From Alteromonas sp. KUL49 (GTDB lineage: Bacteria > Pseudomonadota > Gammaproteobacteria > Enterobacterales > Alteromonadaceae), in NCBI RefSeq assembly GCF_006538345.1, contig NZ_BJKL01000012.1:1-64000 (forward strand): a stretch of 64,000 nt of DNA. The letters run 5' to 3'. Numbering within the stretch: position 1 is the stretch's first letter; the number at the start of each line of letters is the position of its first letter. The notes below the pieces were generated by a model. It did no database searches. It had not been told where the DNA came from and saw only the letters and a list, made by a program, of their open reading frames with translations. Below are positions 1-8,743 of this stretch, in pieces. Position numbers and translations under genes: made by a program.

Positions 1-156
1 CTAGCTGTCGAGAAACCTGATAAAGTTAGGCAGATGTTCAAGCAACTTTTTGAGTGGGAGCTAACTCTAGAACGACCCAAGTGGCAGCTATTGCGAAAAT
101 ACGAAGGCGCTGGAATGGAGCGCATGGATACCTTTCGAACCCATTCCCGAGACTAG
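1..156 (+). CDS. Sulfatase, C-terminal fragment (partial)
   Basis: The reading frame is open from base 1 to the TAG at 154-156 and encodes the last 51 residues of a protein whose start lies outside the window. The fragment has the look of an S1-type arylsulfatase C-terminus: an acidic/basic helix ([18 protein letters not shown]) followed by a proline-tryptophan element (ERPKW), as in the usual NLA..P..V..L...L..WE..L..P.W ending of these enzymes. A complete sulfatase lies at 4865-7108, and agar genes follow, which fits a sulfated-algal-polysaccharide context. The assignment rests on a short C-terminal pattern only; the catalytic formylglycine region cannot be seen. Confidence 0.55.
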   Translation, partial: LAVEKPDKVRQMFKQLFEWELTLERPKWQLLRKYEGAGMERMDTFRTHSRD

Positions 157-303
157 CAGTTTGGGGTGTAAACCAGTGTTTCAATCATCTCTTGTTACAT
201 TTTGTGCCGCTGAGCCAATAGTTTAGTAACAAATAAGCAGATAGGCTTAGTAGGTGAACTTGCTTTATTGAGCACCCAAATCACTTTAGGGATGAATTGA
301 ATA

Positions 304-639
304 ATGAAAAGAATAGTCGTGCTGTTAGCCTTATTGTCACTGCCAAGTTTTGCCGCAGAACCAGGTGATAAAGGTTTTCAAATGGATGTTAGCGTATCTG
401 GCTTTTTTAGCCCAGAAGTTAAACAAGCGACCATTAAGTCGGTTGTTGAAAACTCGTCTGCTGAACAAGCAGGAATTGTTATTGGCGATGATGTTATTGC
501 GATTGACGGCTGCGAGATCCCCGGATGCTCTGCATCCACTGCTAAAGACGCCCTGCAAAAGCCAGCGGGGGAAGTAGTCGTCCTAACTATGAAAAAGCCT
601 GATGGCAGTATTTATGAAGCCCGTGTAACACTTCAATAA
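304..639 (+). CDS. Small periplasmic PDZ-domain protein
   Basis: 111-residue protein with an N-terminal signal peptide (about residues 1-18, hydrophobic core VVLLALLSLPSFA). The rest is essentially one PDZ domain: AEQAGIVIGDDVIAIDGCEI is the classic carboxylate-loop/strand pattern, followed by the helix and last strands (VVVLTMKKPDG). There is no protease or other catalytic domain, so it is probably a periplasmic binding/adaptor module. Two cysteines (GCEIPGC) could form a disulfide. It appears monocistronic and faces the crotonase gene across a hairpin at 668-695. Partner unknown. Confidence 0.8.
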   Translation: MKRIVVLLALLSLPSFAAEPGDKGFQMDVSVSGFFSPEVKQATIKSVVENSSAEQAGIVIGDDVIAIDGCEIPGCSASTAKDALQKPAGEVVVLTMKKPDGSIYEARVTLQ

Positions 640-667
640 GTCTGATTCGCAAATTTAAAAAGAGTTG

Positions 668-695
668 GCGATGTTGTTTTATTCAGCAACATCGC
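668..695. terminator. Hairpin between convergent genes
   Basis: Perfect 9-bp inverted repeat GCGATGTTG / CAACATCGC with a 10-base loop, placed between the PDZ gene (+) and the crotonase gene (-). Position suggests a bidirectional terminator; there is no clean U-tract after the stem on either strand, so it may work only weakly or be Rho-assisted. Confidence 0.45.
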
Positions 696-702
696 TAATC
701 AA

Positions 703-1551
703 CTATTTCAGGGTCAGTGCCCACAAAGGTCTAAATGCCACTAACGTGTAAAACATAAGCGCTGGCACGTATTTCTTTTTCTTCCAAAGAAACTTGGCTT
801 GGCCGTGCAGAAACTTGGTCGCTAAAAACGCATTGGCAAGTTCCATAGATTCTCTTTTGTTAACTTCGATTAGTTCGTCTTTGGTACTTCCACCAAGAAA
901 GCTACGAGGTTCATTGTTATCTGCCCATGACTTTGCGATATTGAAAGCTTCTTCACCCAATTTATCATCGGGTACTAACCATTGTACTAAGCCTGCTTCA
1001 AACGCTTCTTTCGCTGTTGGTTTCCAGCCCTCTTGCCCTAACATGCGTTGCGCGTTTTCTTGTCCCATCAGACGTGCTAAATGCACGCTAGAACAACCCT
1101 CTGGAGGCACACCGAGTGCGGAGAAGGGAAGTAGAAATGTAGCTTTTTCCGAGGCAATGATACCATTGCACAGGGTGGCAGATGTTACGCTCGCACCTAT
1201 GGCTGGTCCGTTGAAGGCCACCAAGATGGGCTTTGGACAAAGTAGAAATATTTCAAAGAGTTCTTGATTCATCTCATTAATCATGTCCCGCAACTTTCTG
1301 GGATGCATTAACTTAATGGTACTCGATAGATTGACACCAGCGGAGTAGTAATTCCCTTCACCCGTAAGAACAATGGCTTTGACTGTGTCGTTTTCAATAG
1401 CAGCGCTAATGGCCGCTTTAATTGACATCATCATATCCATGGTCCAGCCATTGAGCTTTTGAGGCGTATTCATGGTGAGTGTTGCAACGCCATCTTTAAT
1501 AATCGTTACCAGATGTTTTGCTTCTATGGAGGAAAGGCGAAGGTCATTCAT
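703..1551 (-). CDS. Enoyl-CoA hydratase/isomerase family protein (crotonase)
   Basis: 282-residue crotonase-fold protein. The N-terminal part has the family pattern VATLTMNTPQKLNGWTMDMM, and the oxyanion-hole region reads YYSAGVNLSS and then AFNGPAIGASVTSATLCNGIIAS, typical of peroxisomal-type delta3,delta2-enoyl-CoA isomerases and PaaG-like hydratases. It would act on fatty acyl-CoA thioesters in the cytoplasm, most likely in beta-oxidation of unsaturated acids. It is a single gene with no beta-oxidation neighbours, so the exact substrate and whether it is an isomerase or hydratase are open. Upstream SD is weak. Confidence 0.82.
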   Translation of the reverse strand: MNDLRLSSIEAKHLVTIIKDGVATLTMNTPQKLNGWTMDMMMSIKAAISAAIENDTVKAIVLTGEGNYYSAGVNLSSTIKLMHPRKLRDMINEMNQELFEIFLLCPKPILVAFNGPAIGASVTSATLCNGIIASEKATFLLPFSALGVPPEGCSSVHLARLMGQENAQRMLGQEGWKPTAKEAFEAGLVQWLVPDDKLGEEAFNIAKSWADNNEPRSFLGGSTKDELIEVNKRESMELANAFLATKFLHGQAKFLWKKKKYVPALMFYTLVAFRPLWALTLK

Positions 1552-1720
1552 GATTATTTTTGTCTTTTTAATTTAAGCAATTTATTAACAATCTAGAATA
1601 AATCTCCCCAGTTGACAACAACTGGTTTGTCCAGTTGGTGGGCTTTCTCTATTTATTGGTTTGAAATACTTGGTGCAATTAACCAATGCTGCTGCTAGCT
1701 TTAGTGAGGATTTTGGCATT

Positions 1721-2812
1721 ATGTTATTGAGCTTACTGATGAAAAAGTTAACTGGTCTCGTCCTCGCTATTCTCACACTTACGCTTGGTTTCCTTGTTGT
1801 ATTACCTGCTATGAGCAATGAAGCTGGCTTGGCAGATGGTTGGCAAAGCGCGCCATCACTGCCTTATCGCGTTCAAGAGATATATCCAACGGTATTCAAC
1901 AATCATATTGTGGTTGCTGGTGGCCTATCGCCAGACGTGGGTAGTAGTGGTATAGGCGTTTCGGACCGAGTGGTGGTTTTCAGTTTGGAAGAGCAATCTT
2001 GGAACGAGGGGCCGACACTGCCAGAGCCTCGTCATCATCCTATGTTAGTGGTTGTGAATGACAGGCTGTTTTCTTTTGGTGGTTTTACTTTAGGTGAGAA
2101 TGGCGCTTGGCACAACAGCAGGGACGTACTGGAGTTAATAATTAATCACACTTCAGAAAACAGCGATAAGCTGAGTCATGGCGAGTGGGTGAAAATCGCT
2201 GAAATGCCCACGCCACTGGCTGAAACGCTAAGTGCAGTGAATGATAACAAAGTTCATCTAGTGTCAGGGCGCACGCCTATCGACCAGACTAGAAATAACC
2301 AATGGATAGATCATACTGACGTCAACTACCATTTTATCTTTGACCCAGAAACACTAATCTGGGCTGAAGGGGTAAGTGTGCCCACAGCCCGAAATAGTGC
2401 GTGTAGCGTCACCACACAGAATAGGCTACACACTATAGCGGGTCGCACCGTCGCTGGCGGGAATCTCGCCTCTCATGAAGTCTATCATTTTGCAGATGGA
2501 AGCTGGCATTCTCTGGCACCGTTGCCACAAGCTCAAGGTGGTTTAGCGTGCGCCGCAGTGAACAATGACATCTATGTGTTTGGCGGTGAATTTTTTGATA
2601 ACGGCGGTGGTGTATATGCGCAAATATGGAAATACAACATTGCAACGGATACGTGGAGTGAGATGGGTAAAGCACCAAAACCTCGTCATGGGTTAGGGGC
2701 GTTAGCCGTTGGTGACCAAATATATGTTATTGGTGGTGCATTGGAGGCTGGTGGCAATCAAACGAGTAATGCGATGACGGTATACTCTCCGTTAGACAGC
2801 AATTATCATTAG
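1721..2812 (+). CDS. Secreted kelch-repeat beta-propeller protein
   Basis: About 363 residues with an N-terminal hydrophobic signal segment (LTGLVLAILTLTLGFLVVLP) and several kelch repeats, seen as recurring GG pairs followed about 20 residues later by W and preceded by PR.. / AR.. motifs (VAGGLSPD, SFGGFTLG, IAGRTVAGG, VFGGEFF, VIGGALEAGG). The fold is a galactose-oxidase-like or mutarotase-like propeller, but no copper-site or catalytic motif is evident. Start choice: the ATG at 1721 has GAGGA about 10 bases upstream; an ATG at 1739 (MKKLTG) is an alternative, and the longer TTG start at 1661 is unlikely. The rof-like gene follows 12 bases after the stop. Confidence 0.72.
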   Translation: MLLSLLMKKLTGLVLAILTLTLGFLVVLPAMSNEAGLADGWQSAPSLPYRVQEIYPTVFNNHIVVAGGLSPDVGSSGIGVSDRVVVFSLEEQSWNEGPTLPEPRHHPMLVVVNDRLFSFGGFTLGENGAWHNSRDVLELIINHTSENSDKLSHGEWVKIAEMPTPLAETLSAVNDNKVHLVSGRTPIDQTRNNQWIDHTDVNYHFIFDPETLIWAEGVSVPTARNSACSVTTQNRLHTIAGRTVAGGNLASHEVYHFADGSWHSLAPLPQAQGGLACAAVNNDIYVFGGEFFDNGGGVYAQIWKYNIATDTWSEMGKAPKPRHGLGALAVGDQIYVIGGALEAGGNQTSNAMTVYSPLDSNYH

Positions 2813-2824
2813 AGCGTACAAAAC

Positions 2825-3076
2825 ATGATCTCTTGCGAAAATTACGATTACATTGAACTAGTGTGTACCTATCGATACCCCATCGTACTGCACCTTAGGT
2901 CGGGAAAATCGGTCACTGGCGTTGGAATAGACACGAGTGTTAACGAGCAGCGCGAAGAGTGCATTACCCTAGTGGCAAATAGCACACATGTGATGGTGCC
3001 ATTGAACCAAATAGCCGTACTCGAAGTCACAGTAGACAACCCTCATATCAACAAAATAGAGTTTGGCCGACAGTAG
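2825..3076 (+). CDS. rof: Rho-binding antiterminator (Rof/YaeO family)
   Basis: 83-residue protein beginning MISCENYDYIELVC, which matches the conserved opening of the Rof/YaeO family (I.CD.YD.LEL.C), followed by the Sm-like beta-sheet with acidic character (LRSGKSVTGVGIDTS...ECITLV). Known members bind transcription terminator Rho and block its access to RNA, giving antitermination. It starts 12 bases after the kelch gene and may be cotranscribed. Length equals the family's usual 80-86 residues. Confidence is good for the family; actual Rho inhibition here is inferred. Confidence 0.8.
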   Translation: MISCENYDYIELVCTYRYPIVLHLRSGKSVTGVGIDTSVNEQREECITLVANSTHVMVPLNQIAVLEVTVDNPHINKIEFGRQ

Positions 3077-3085
3077 CACGATGAG

Positions 3086-3772
3086 TCACAAATGACCCAC
3101 CTTAACGTAAATCAATGCGCCATCGTCTTTGGTGAATGGCGTATGTTTGCTCAAATGTGGGCTGCGGAGCCAAGAGCCTTTTGGATAGCTTCCGTGCTCA
3201 TCATAAAAGGTGCCTTCTAATACGAAAATTTCCTCGCCGCCCCAATGTTGGTGGGGTTGAAACTGGGTGTGTGGCGCCCATTTGACCAGTGCAATATTCT
3301 CACTTTTAAAGGTGTGTAGCGGCATGACTTGCAGCCCCTCAACGAGGCCCAGTCGCCATGGCTGTACTGTCGTGTTGATGACCTTCTGTTCACTATCTTC
3401 GGCATCAAATTGCTGTAGCTTTACTAAAATTGTAGCGCCTTCATCGCCAATCTTAGGAGTATGTGCTGTACCTATCGGGTTACGAACGTAACTACCTTTT
3501 GGGTAATCCTGATGTTCGTCAGAAAACACACCATCAAGTACTAAGAATTCCTCGCCGCCGTCATGAGTATGTGGCGAAAACTCAGTGTTAGGTGCGTATC
3601 GAACGAGAGAAGTTGCGCGAGCGACTTCTCCACCAACACGGTCCAGCATCATGCGCTCTACACCTGGCATAGGGGAATCTACCCATTGATACTGAGATGG
3701 CTGAATAACTACACGTTCATCAAAGTTAGCATTTATCAATGTCGTATTTTTTGCTGAGGATGAGACCGCCAT
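3086..3772 (-). CDS. Double-cupin protein, ChrR-like
   Basis: 228 residues comprising two tandem cupin domains related to the metal-binding cupin of the anti-sigma factor ChrR. Each copy carries the same metal-site pattern: HTHDGGEEFLVLDG (first) and HQHWGGEEIFVLEGTF (second), then PKGSYVRNP / PKGSWLRSP. No DNA-binding or anti-sigma helical domain is present. The ATG at 3772 is chosen because GGAG sits six bases upstream; the frame extends to a TTG at 3784. It is divergent from an HxlR regulator at 3878 with a shared 105-base promoter region, so HxlR is its probable regulator. Enzymatic role unknown. Confidence 0.8.
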   Translation of the reverse strand: MAVSSSAKNTTLINANFDERVVIQPSQYQWVDSPMPGVERMMLDRVGGEVARATSLVRYAPNTEFSPHTHDGGEEFLVLDGVFSDEHQDYPKGSYVRNPIGTAHTPKIGDEGATILVKLQQFDAEDSEQKVINTTVQPWRLGLVEGLQVMPLHTFKSENIALVKWAPHTQFQPHQHWGGEEIFVLEGTFYDEHGSYPKGSWLRSPHLSKHTPFTKDDGALIYVKVGHL

Positions 3773-3877
3773 AAAATTCTCCAAAACAGGTAACTCTTTA
3801 TTGATAAGTTAACGAATTACCCAAATATAATAAAGTAAGCACAAATAGGTAAGGTACGTACTTATTGGTACATCTTT

Positions 3878-4216
3878 ATGAAAAATAAAGTAAAAGAATA
3901 TGTAAGAAAAGCAGCACCCAAGCAAAGTGCAAACATGGTAGAAACCATTTACGGGTGTAAATGGTCACTGACCGTGTATCAAATGCTCGCCGATGGGGTG
4001 AATAGACCCGGCGAAATGGTACGGCACGTAGAAGGCTTAACCACCAAAGTGTTAAACCAATGCCTACGTAAAAACATTGAATTTGGCATATTGGAACGGA
4101 TTGCCTACAACGAAGTGCCGCCAAGGGTCGAGTATCGGGTCACCCAGTTTGGGGAAAAGTTTATGAAGGTGTTATCTGAGATAGAAAAGCTTCAAGTGGA
4201 AATTGACCGCCTGTAA
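3878..4216 (+). CDS. HxlR-family winged-helix transcriptional regulator
   Basis: 112-residue protein with the HxlR-type layout: the YGCKWSLTVYQMLADGVNRPGEM segment (usual form GGKW...IL..L..G..RF.EL), the recognition helix region LTTKVLNQCLRKNIEFGILER, then the wing VPPRVEYRVTQFGEKF. HxlR regulators often respond to redox or electrophile stress. The two upstream changes from canonical LEV/GGKW wording are modest. It lies divergently from the cupin gene, and an ICMT-like gene follows 26 bases downstream, perhaps in the same transcript. Confidence 0.85.
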   Translation: MKNKVKEYVRKAAPKQSANMVETIYGCKWSLTVYQMLADGVNRPGEMVRHVEGLTTKVLNQCLRKNIEFGILERIAYNEVPPRVEYRVTQFGEKFMKVLSEIEKLQVEIDRL

Positions 4217-4242
4217 ATTCGGGCAAATTCAAAGGAATAAAC

Positions 4243-4698
4243 ATGCTTAATAACAAAATTCCACCCCCACTAGTTATGCTCATCTTTGGCGCTTTAATGT
4301 GGGGGAGCACATTCGTAGTAGTGCCAATGACAGTGGCTTATGCGTTAAAGCTAGGTATAGCGGTTCTTATTGTCGTTGTAGGAGTGATTTTTGATATTTT
4401 GAGCATTTATTCCTTCAGAAAACACAAAACAACCGTCAATCCACTAAAACCCGAGACATCGAATTCGTTGGTTATATCAGGGACCTACCAGTTAAGCCGT
4501 AACCCAATGTATGTAGGTATGGCAATGTTTTTAACGGCGTGGTCAGTCTACCTCGCCAGCCCTATATCCCTGCTAGGTGTCGTTGGGTTTGTACTCTATA
4601 TTACTGAGTTTCAAATTAAGCCTGAAGAAGCGGCGTTGGAGTCATTGTTTGGGGATGAATTTATCGAGTATAAAGCTAAGGTAAGGCGGTGGTTGTAG
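4243..4698 (+). CDS. Isoprenylcysteine carboxyl methyltransferase-family membrane protein
   Basis: 151-residue integral membrane protein with three to four hydrophobic segments (LVMLIFGALMWGSTFVVV, LGIAVLIVVVGVIFDILSIY, MAMFLTAWSVYLASPISLLGVVGFVLY). The signature YQLSRNPMYVGM is the ICMT/PEMT-family SAM-binding motif, and EEAALESLFGDEFIEYKAKVRRWL is the usual C-terminal motif. Bacterial members are small-molecule or lipid methyltransferases of unknown substrate; no prenylated protein substrate is implied. An AAGGA SD precedes the ATG. Confidence 0.82.
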   Translation: MLNNKIPPPLVMLIFGALMWGSTFVVVPMTVAYALKLGIAVLIVVVGVIFDILSIYSFRKHKTTVNPLKPETSNSLVISGTYQLSRNPMYVGMAMFLTAWSVYLASPISLLGVVGFVLYITEFQIKPEEAALESLFGDEFIEYKAKVRRWL

Positions 4699-4864
4699 TA
4701 CATAAGTCCAAAAGCACCCTAATTAATTCGTCAGACATGCGTACCATTCGTCTTAGTCTGTTAAATTAACTGATGTATTATTAATATTTGAACTGTAATG
4801 AAAATATTAATGTAGTGGCATTATTATCACTCAAAGATGGGAAAGACTTTTAGACGGAATTTTT

Positions 4865-7108
4865 ATGTACGAAAACTATCGTATGAAACCTTTAGTCATT
4901 TTTATATATATTGGGCTTATATTTTTGGGCGCTCGGGGACTTGCAAGCGCTCAACAATGGCACCCCGATGACATTGCAAATCCACCAAAGAACGTGGTCT
5001 TCATATTAGCAGACGACTTAGGTTGGAACGATACATCAATCTATCAATTTAATAGATTTTATGAGACGCCAAATATCGATGCACTAGCACAGAAAGGGAT
5101 GATATTTACTCATGCATATAGTAATAGCCCTCTTTGCTCACCGACTCGTGCGTCTATACTCACTGGGCAGACACCAGCGCGACACGGGATAATCAACCCA
5201 AACATTTCAATAGATGAGGTAAGACTAAAAGCGCAAAGTCGTACGGCAGGCCCAAGCAATCAGCCTTCAACAGCACCACTTACGGCTACTAGACTCGACA
5301 CAGCACTACCAACACTTGCAAAAATGTTAAAAGCCAATGGTTACAACACTGCACATTTCGGGAAATGGCATTTGGGTAGTAGCCCATTTAGTGCATTAGA
5401 GCATGGATTTGATATTGACCTACCAAATTACAGTGGTTCAGGTCCCGCCGGCGGATACTTTTCACCTTGGTCATTTGCTCCAAACTTAATACCCAATGAG
5501 GATAAAGAACATATAGACATACATCTTGCAAAAGAAGCCAGTCAGTGGATTTTAGAACACCACAGCGATGGTCCATTCTATTTGAATTTTTGGCCGTTTT
5601 CTGTTCACGCTCCATTCGGAGCGAGTCGAAGTTACATAGACTATTTTATTGATAAACGCTCTGCGTTTAACAGCCAGCGAAATGCAACGTATGCTGGGAT
5701 GATTAAACACTTTGACGACGCTATTGGTATATTGTGGCGAACTTTAGAGGAGGCAGGGTTGGAAAATAATACCGTTATAGTTTTTACGTCTGATAATGGC
5801 GGTAACATGTACAATGTATTAGGACAAACTTACCCAACAAGTAATTTTCCGCTGAGAGGGGGGAAAGCGACTCAGTTTGATGGTGGTACACGGGTACCTA
5901 CTTTCATGATCTGGCCAGGACTAACACCTCCCAACACGATTAATAACACTCCAATTCAAACCGTAGACTATTACCCAACTATTCTCGGTGGGCTTGGTAT
6001 AAGTTGGCCGCAAGAGCATCACGTTGATGGTGTGGACATCCGCCCGTTACTTGCTGGTAATCAAATAGACAGCCGCCCAGTTATTACTTATTACCCTACT
6101 AGGCCTCTTGTTCCCGATTGGCTGCCGCCCTCTGCGACCATATCACAAGACGGTTGGAAGCTAATTAAAACCTTTCACTATGGCGTGGATTCTCCACATC
6201 TTAATGCGCTTTATAACCTCAACGAAGATGTTGGCGAATCAAAAAACTTGGCAGAAACACATCCAGATGTGCTCGCCAAATTAGATACAACATTGATGAG
6301 TTATTTAGACAGAAGCGAGACTCCATTACCCACCGCCAATCCCGACTATGTTTTGGGTTCATTCAATTATGACCACATTGGAAAACCAGCACAGCAATTT
6401 CGGTTGCCTGAGGCGCTAATACCTTCCGAGGCTGTTATTGAACTAGATATTTCAGCAACTAAAGCAAGCGCGGGAGAAAGAGTGTACATAACTTGGGAGC
6501 TACGTAATAGCACGCCGTCAGCCAACGTTAGCTACAGGCAATTTATGGGGCCAGATGTATCGCTTATAGAAAATCCAGGACAAGTTTCTTTCTTTGCACC
6601 AACTGTTTCGACGAATCAATTCATAGGTTTTGCTTTTATTGTGCAAGACGGTCAGAAAATACTTCGAAAGCAAATAGCCATTGAAATAGACGCAGTAAAT
6701 GTCGCACCAAACATAGTGATTCAGTCAGAGTCACTTGAAGTACAATCTGGCGAGTCAATTGTCATCCAATATTTAGCTGAAGATGACAACAAAGATATTT
6801 TGTCAGTTGATCTAATAAGCGAATCACTTAACATTAACGCGAAGTTAAATCCCGCGCTACGCAGTTATACGTTGAGTGTCCCTCAGAGTTTTAGTGAAAG
6901 TTCTGCAGACCTTGAACTAGTAGCATCAGATGGACAAATTGAGACGTCGGCGGGCACCACTCTAAAAATAACCACCTCAACACCAAATATGCAACCCACA
7001 GATAAATCGCCTACCAAAAAAAATTCTGGTGGTTGCATTTATTGGTTAATCCCAATTTTAGGAATAAGTGCTTTCTCCCGAAGACGTAAATATGGAGTGG
7101 AACTGTAA
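4865..7108 (+). CDS. S1-family sulfatase with GlyGly-CTERM-like sorting tail
   Basis: 747-residue exported sulfatase. A signal segment lies at about 8-29. The metal site is ILADDLGW (Asp50, Asp51), and the active-site box CSPTRASILTGQ begins at Cys91, in the C-X-P-X-R form that must be converted to formylglycine by a maturation enzyme not in this window. TSDNGG further on supplies more ligands. After the catalytic domain (to about residue 500) come two beta-rich domains, the second cadherin/Ig-like. The tail SGGCIYWLIPILGISAF then RRRK has the Gly-Gly, hydrophobic, Arg-rich layout of GlyGly-CTERM proteins handled by rhombosortase. Likely substrate is a sulfated algal galactan, by context only. 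Confidence 0.85.
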   Translation: MYENYRMKPLVIFIYIGLIFLGARGLASAQQWHPDDIANPPKNVVFILADDLGWNDTSIYQFNRFYETPNIDALAQKGMIFTHAYSNSPLCSPTRASILTGQTPARHGIINPNISIDEVRLKAQSRTAGPSNQPSTAPLTATRLDTALPTLAKMLKANGYNTAHFGKWHLGSSPFSALEHGFDIDLPNYSGSGPAGGYFSPWSFAPNLIPNEDKEHIDIHLAKEASQWILEHHSDGPFYLNFWPFSVHAPFGASRSYIDYFIDKRSAFNSQRNATYAGMIKHFDDAIGILWRTLEEAGLENNTVIVFTSDNGGNMYNVLGQTYPTSNFPLRGGKATQFDGGTRVPTFMIWPGLTPPNTINNTPIQTVDYYPTILGGLGISWPQEHHVDGVDIRPLLAGNQIDSRPVITYYPTRPLVPDWLPPSATISQDGWKLIKTFHYGVDSPHLNALYNLNEDVGESKNLAETHPDVLAKLDTTLMSYLDRSETPLPTANPDYVLGSFNYDHIGKPAQQFRLPEALIPSEAVIELDISATKASAGERVYITWELRNSTPSANVSYRQFMGPDVSLIENPGQVSFFAPTVSTNQFIGFAFIVQDGQKILRKQIAIEIDAVNVAPNIVIQSESLEVQSGESIVIQYLAEDDNKDILSVDLISESLNINAKLNPALRSYTLSVPQSFSESSADLELVASDGQIETSAGTTLKITTSTPNMQPTDKSPTKKNSGGCIYWLIPILGISAFSRRRKYGVEL

Positions 7109-7148
7109 AACGACTCAGAACCTGATGACAACTTCGGTAGCATCACGA

Positions 7149-8639
7149 TTAATAAGTCAATTCATACAACTTTCCGTCTATTTCCCGAAGTCGATCTGGA
7201 ATATGGCTATACGATGAGTCTAACTCGAAAGCTTTTGTGTAGTTTACTCTCGACTCTCGGTATCTACCCTCGCTAAATAGTGCTTCTGCGTAACTGTCAT
7301 ACACGTTCGCAGACAAGGGGTAACTCTTTGTATTTAGTTCAAATAGTTTGAGTGATGCTGCTGGGACAGTGTCGAGTAACTGGTACGCTAAATCGTTGAT
7401 TAGATATTCGGTAAATATGTGTTGTGTACTTGGGTTTTGCTTGAATGCGAAGTATGTCTCGGCTAAATCGTCTAATTGATCATTTTCAGCTTTATGAATC
7501 AGTTGCGCTTTGAGTTCGACAGTGTCCATTGTTATGTTGGGGTTAATGATTTTTGCAAGAGAATAGGCGTAATCAAACGAGCTAAAAGAAGGGTGAAATC
7601 CACCATTGGTTAAGTGCAAAATGGTGACACTTTCGGCTGGGTTATCATTCATATAGAAGTGTCGCGCATTAATAATGTTACCACCGTAGTGTCCCACGGC
7701 TGTGGTTTGCGATTCGGATTGGACTTGCCAGCCGTGAGAGTAGGTGGCTTTTCTTCCAGTCTCGAGCGTAAGGGGTTGCCATGCTGCTAACAGGGTGTCG
7801 GTAGCAACAAAGTCTCCTGATAGTAAAACTTCAAACCATTTTGCGATGTCGGTCCCTGAGGTATTTAAGCCGGTTGCGGCAAACATAGTCGTAGCAAACG
7901 GCCAAACACCAAAGTCACTGATCTCACCCTTATCGCGAATATAGTAATGGGTAGTGCGCCTGGGTACTGATACGTTGCCACCCCCATAAATAGTGCTGTT
8001 GAGCGAGTAGGGTTTAACAATCTCACGGTTTATGACTTCTGTTAGCGGTAGCTTATATTGCTTTTCAATAATGAGTTTTAATAGCAGGAAGTTAGTTTGG
8101 TTGTAGCGAATGTTGGTATTGGTTTGAAAGGCAAAAGGCTTTTCACTCATCGCATTAATGATTTCTTGTGGATCTTCACTGGTTTCTTGCGACAAGTCGA
8201 AAAATTCTGGTAACCCAGAGGAATGCGCCATCAGTGACGAAATTCGAATGTCTGTCCAGTGGTCTGGTAAATCATCGAGATAGGCTGACACAGGTTGAGA
8301 GGCATCTAACTTTCCTTGTTCAATCAGCCGAAGGAGAATGGCTGAAACATAAAGTTTGGTGACGGAGTAAATAGGGTAGATGGTATCCTTGTTGACCTGC
8401 TCATCTGACTCTACGGATGTATTTCCTTTGCTTCTTGAATACACGAGCTTGCCGTTGGCAAGCACCATCACAGTGTGACCAACAATACCGTGGTCATCAG
8501 GCGCTTCATCAACAAGCTGGTTCAGTTTGATGGTTTGTGATTCAGACAACAGTGCAGATACAGTCGCGTATCCTTGTTTAACTTGTAGAGTAGCAACCGC
8601 GAATGTTGCCAACGTAATCCCTAGTTTCATTAACTTCAT
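7149..8639 (-). CDS. Secreted serine hydrolase, beta-lactamase/class C fold
   Basis: 496-residue protein with a signal peptide (about 1-25). The class C beta-lactamase/PBP-like domain shows the SxxK box SVTK (Ser92, Lys95) followed by LYVSAILLRLIEQGKL, the HSSGLPEFF element, and a YNQTN segment in place of the usual Y-x-N. GHYGGN supplies the third (HxG-like) box. Residues about 370-496 are helical and TPR-like (LFELNTKSYPLSANVYDSYAEALF...), a common appendage in this family. Function may be esterase, peptidase or D-Ala-D-Ala hydrolysis; beta-lactam resistance is not implied. It converges on the sulfatase with only 40 bases between stops. Confidence 0.8.
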   Translation of the reverse strand: MKLMKLGITLATFAVATLQVKQGYATVSALLSESQTIKLNQLVDEAPDDHGIVGHTVMVLANGKLVYSRSKGNTSVESDEQVNKDTIYPIYSVTKLYVSAILLRLIEQGKLDASQPVSAYLDDLPDHWTDIRISSLMAHSSGLPEFFDLSQETSEDPQEIINAMSEKPFAFQTNTNIRYNQTNFLLLKLIIEKQYKLPLTEVINREIVKPYSLNSTIYGGGNVSVPRRTTHYYIRDKGEISDFGVWPFATTMFAATGLNTSGTDIAKWFEVLLSGDFVATDTLLAAWQPLTLETGRKATYSHGWQVQSESQTTAVGHYGGNIINARHFYMNDNPAESVTILHLTNGGFHPSFSSFDYAYSLAKIINPNITMDTVELKAQLIHKAENDQLDDLAETYFAFKQNPSTQHIFTEYLINDLAYQLLDTVPAASLKLFELNTKSYPLSANVYDSYAEALFSEGRYRESRVNYTKAFELDSSYSHIPDRLREIDGKLYELTY

Positions 8640-8743
8640 GAAATTTTCACTTTTTGTATTATTAACGCTACTTTTTATGGCTTTGTCTCGTTAGTCGCGC
8701 GCATATACCAAAAGGTTGTAACAAGCCCCTAGGAATATTTGAT

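Noticed and set aside
387..400. TGTTAGCG half-site in the PDZ gene
   Set aside because: Only the left half of the LacI-type palindrome is present and there is no sugar gene adjacent; likely chance.
794..1267. 157-codon plus-strand ORF opposite the crotonase gene
   Set aside because: It is antisense to a well-matched crotonase and carries no domain or SD of its own.
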